Assembly (NCBI RefSeq): GCF_000590885.1
Contig: NZ_JFHN01000022.1
Coordinates: 43,409 to 107,408, forward strand
Direction: 5' to 3'
Origin: Erwinia mallotivora
GTDB lineage: Bacteria > Pseudomonadota > Gammaproteobacteria > Enterobacterales > Enterobacteriaceae
DNA length: 64,000 bases
The position numbers and the translations under genes are program-made. Under the pieces are notes generated by a model. It had not been told where the DNA came from. It was given only the letters and a program-made list of their open reading frames with translations, and searched no databases. This document shows positions 62,765 through 64,000 of the stretch, one piece after another (positions within the stretch are counted from its first letter, which is position 1; each line of letters opens with the position of its first letter).

Positions 62765-63520
62765 TCAAAACGCCTGATGTACTGCATCTGGCGTTTTATA
62801 TTTCAGCGACAGATGCGGTCGCTGGCTATTGTAGATTCTTACCGACTCCGCCACCATTATTTCTGCCTGAACGATGTCTGCCGGGCGCGTTATCAGCAGC
62901 TCGTTTTTCAGTATTCCGTTGACCCTCTCCGCAATGGCGTTCTGATAACAGTCATACCCATCCGTCATTGAGCAGATTAGCCCGTGTCTTTCATGCACCG
63001 ACTGGTACATCGCTGAGCAGTACTGTATGCCGCGATCGGAGTGATGGATCAGCGGTGTCCTGCCATGCCGGTTTTTCAGTGCCATCTGTAGCGCCTTCAC
63101 CACGTGCTCTGTATGAAGACTTTCATGCACATGGTAACCCACTATTTTCCGTGAGAATGCGTCGGTTACCAGGCTCACGTAAGCCGTGCCGGTTCTGACC
63201 GGAAGCCAGGTAATGTCCGCCACCCAAACCTGCTCCGGGCCGGAGATGACGGTCCGCCCCGGCCCGTCTTTCAGCAGGTTTGGATGCTTATAAAAGCGAT
63301 GATGGCTGTGGGTTGTTTTATGATAAGCCCTGGCCGGACGTACCCGCAGCCCGGCCTCCCGGAGTACGGTAAACAGGCTGTCCCGCCCGATATGCAGTTC
63401 AGGTGCATCCCGACAGTTAAGGATATGGTGCAGCTTGCGCGTGCCCAGGCGCGGTTGCTGCATCCTGAGGTTTTTCACTTCCTCAGTAATGCGGCAGGCC
63501 TGCTCTGACTTACGTTGCAC
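62765..63520 (-). CDS. IS3-family transposase OrfB (DDE integrase domain)
   Basis: 251 residues from GTG 63520. The DDE residues are in VWVADITWLPV, LIHHSDRGIQY and NAIAERVNGILKNEL. An HTH_21-like segment precedes them (MQQPRLGTRKLHHIL). The frame is open further upstream to about 63597 (LTIVRVCRFLKISRQAWYQ), overlapping the end of orfA. The active product is therefore probably an OrfAB fusion made by -1 frameshifting at the A run in GCAAAAACACC. It lies 49 bp from the pitA stop. Confidence 0.9.
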   Translation of the reverse strand: MQRKSEQACRITEEVKNLRMQQPRLGTRKLHHILNCRDAPELHIGRDSLFTVLREAGLRVRPARAYHKTTHSHHRFYKHPNLLKDGPGRTVISGPEQVWVADITWLPVRTGTAYVSLVTDAFSRKIVGYHVHESLHTEHVVKALQMALKNRHGRTPLIHHSDRGIQYCSAMYQSVHERHGLICSMTDGYDCYQNAIAERVNGILKNELLITRPADIVQAEIMVAESVRIYNSQRPHLSLKYKTPDAVHQAF

Positions 63521-63585
63521 GCGCTGACACCCCTGATACCAGGCCTGACGGCTTATTTTTAAAAACCGGCAGACCCTGACGATGG

Positions 63586-63981
63586 TCAGTCCGGGTGTTT
63601 TTGCCTGCGCGATAACGAAGCTAACTGCTTTTTTGTCAGCGTGGCACCGAACTCAGTGTTCATGACCTTCACGACGGCCTCAAAGAACTGCGCCTTCACT
63701 TCGGATTCAGCCAGCTGCTGCTCAAGCTCTTTGATTCGTTGTTCAGGCGTAAGGGGAAGGGATTTTTTCATGAGTCCTCCACGTGCGCTGCGCTGCTTTG
63801 AAGAGTGCCAGTCCAGCTGGCCATATTTACGCAGCCACTTCAGAACGGTGGAGCACCCCTGGATACCGTAGCGCTCCTGAGCCTGACGATAAGTCATCTC
63901 ACCTTTTTCAACCTGCTCAACGACGGCCAGTTTAAAGGACAGAGAGTAGTCGCGTTGTGTACGTTTAACATATTGCTTCAT
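63586..63981 (-). CDS. IS3-family transposase OrfA (helix-turn-helix and leucine zipper)
   Basis: 131 residues. The HTH_Tnp_1-type N-terminus (SLSFKLAVVEQVEKGEMTYRQAQERYG) binds the terminal repeats. A heptad stretch follows (TPEQRIKELEQQLAESEVKAQFFEAV) that would multimerise. It ends RRQKHPD at TGA 63588-63586. The ATG at 63981 has GAGGAG six bases upstream. Confidence 0.9.
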   Translation of the reverse strand: MKQYVKRTQRDYSLSFKLAVVEQVEKGEMTYRQAQERYGIQGCSTVLKWLRKYGQLDWHSSKQRSARGGLMKKSLPLTPEQRIKELEQQLAESEVKAQFFEAVVKVMNTEFGATLTKKQLASLSRRQKHPD

Positions 63982-64000
63982 CACATTCTCCTCAGAATCG

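Larger units (their letters stand above)
62730..64000 (-). mobile_element. IS3-family insertion sequence (left end cut by the window)
   Basis: Two overlapping transposase frames, orfA and orfB, read on the minus strand in IS3-family arrangement. The orfB-side end probably lies near 62730, where TGACTAGTCC begins a stretch including GGTTGACACTTTAC that looks like an IS3-type terminal repeat. The other end is outside the window, so the inverted repeats and target duplication cannot be checked. About 1.27 kb is visible. Confidence 0.8.

Noticed and set aside
1..64000. CRISPR arrays, tRNA and rRNA genes, prophage
   Set aside because: No regularly spaced direct repeats, no tRNA-like cloverleaf or rRNA sequence, and no phage structural or integrase genes were seen.

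Overview
The window is chromosomal DNA of an Enterobacterales bacterium. Its backbone follows the E. coli K-12 order almost gene for gene: livM-livH-livK, panM, rpoH, ftsX-ftsE-ftsY, rsmD, yhhL, yhhM, yhhN, zntA, tusA, yhhQ, dcrB, (insert), yhhS, (insert), yhiN, pitA. Protein similarity as I recall it, lengths and moderate GC suggest a plant- or environment-associated relative such as Erwinia, Pantoea or a neighbouring genus. The exact genus is inference.

Layout. 1-15.2 kb: branched-chain amino acid uptake (livJ is missing between panM and rpoH), the heat-shock sigma factor with a DnaA box upstream, the FtsYEX operon, the rRNA methylase RsmD, three small membrane proteins, the zinc/lead/cadmium efflux ATPase ZntA under an intact ZntR-type promoter but split by a frameshift, an AT-rich frameshifted orphan gene, TusA, the queuosine-precursor importer YhhQ behind a probable preQ1-I riboswitch, and lipoprotein DcrB.

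15.3-40.3 kb: a 25-kb purine (uric acid/xanthine) catabolic island lies between dcrB and yhhS. It encodes a cysteine-type formate dehydrogenase H, a HydN/YgfS ferredoxin and a YgfT/AegA oxidoreductase; a xanthine-dehydrogenase-type molybdenum hydroxylase whose Mo and FAD subunits are fused, with its 2Fe-2S subunit; MocA and an XdhC-family protein for cofactor maturation; the sigma-54 activator UacR (YgeV); the enzymes YgeW, YgeX, YgeY, HyuA and carbamate kinase YqeA; YgfK and SsnA; and the permease UacT, which carries an in-frame amber codon. Four intergenic regions share a TTCTCA-N3-TGAkAA type palindrome 130-210 bp upstream of -24/-12 promoter sequences, which makes a self-contained UacR/sigma-54 regulon. 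The likely logic is formate-driven reduction of urate or xanthine, ring opening, breakdown through diaminopropionate and carbamoyl intermediates, and ATP recovery by carbamate kinase.

40.3-60 kb: YhhS, a DHCW-type cupin and the osmoprotectant transporter ProP. Then comes an accessory surface region: an iron-siderophore binding protein and TonB receptor behind a Fur box, a 1093-residue autotransporter with beta-helix repeats, a fimbrial-like protein, an intimin/invasin-type inverse autotransporter started by TTG, a long AT-rich stretch without genes, and a FhuE-like receptor with its own Fur box. 60-64 kb: yhiN and pitA return to the backbone. An IS3-family element begins about 15 bp after pitA and runs off the window.

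Three genes carry reading-frame lesions (zntA, the orphan at 12.3-13.0 kb, uacT). Whether these are real or sequence errors cannot be decided from the sequence alone.
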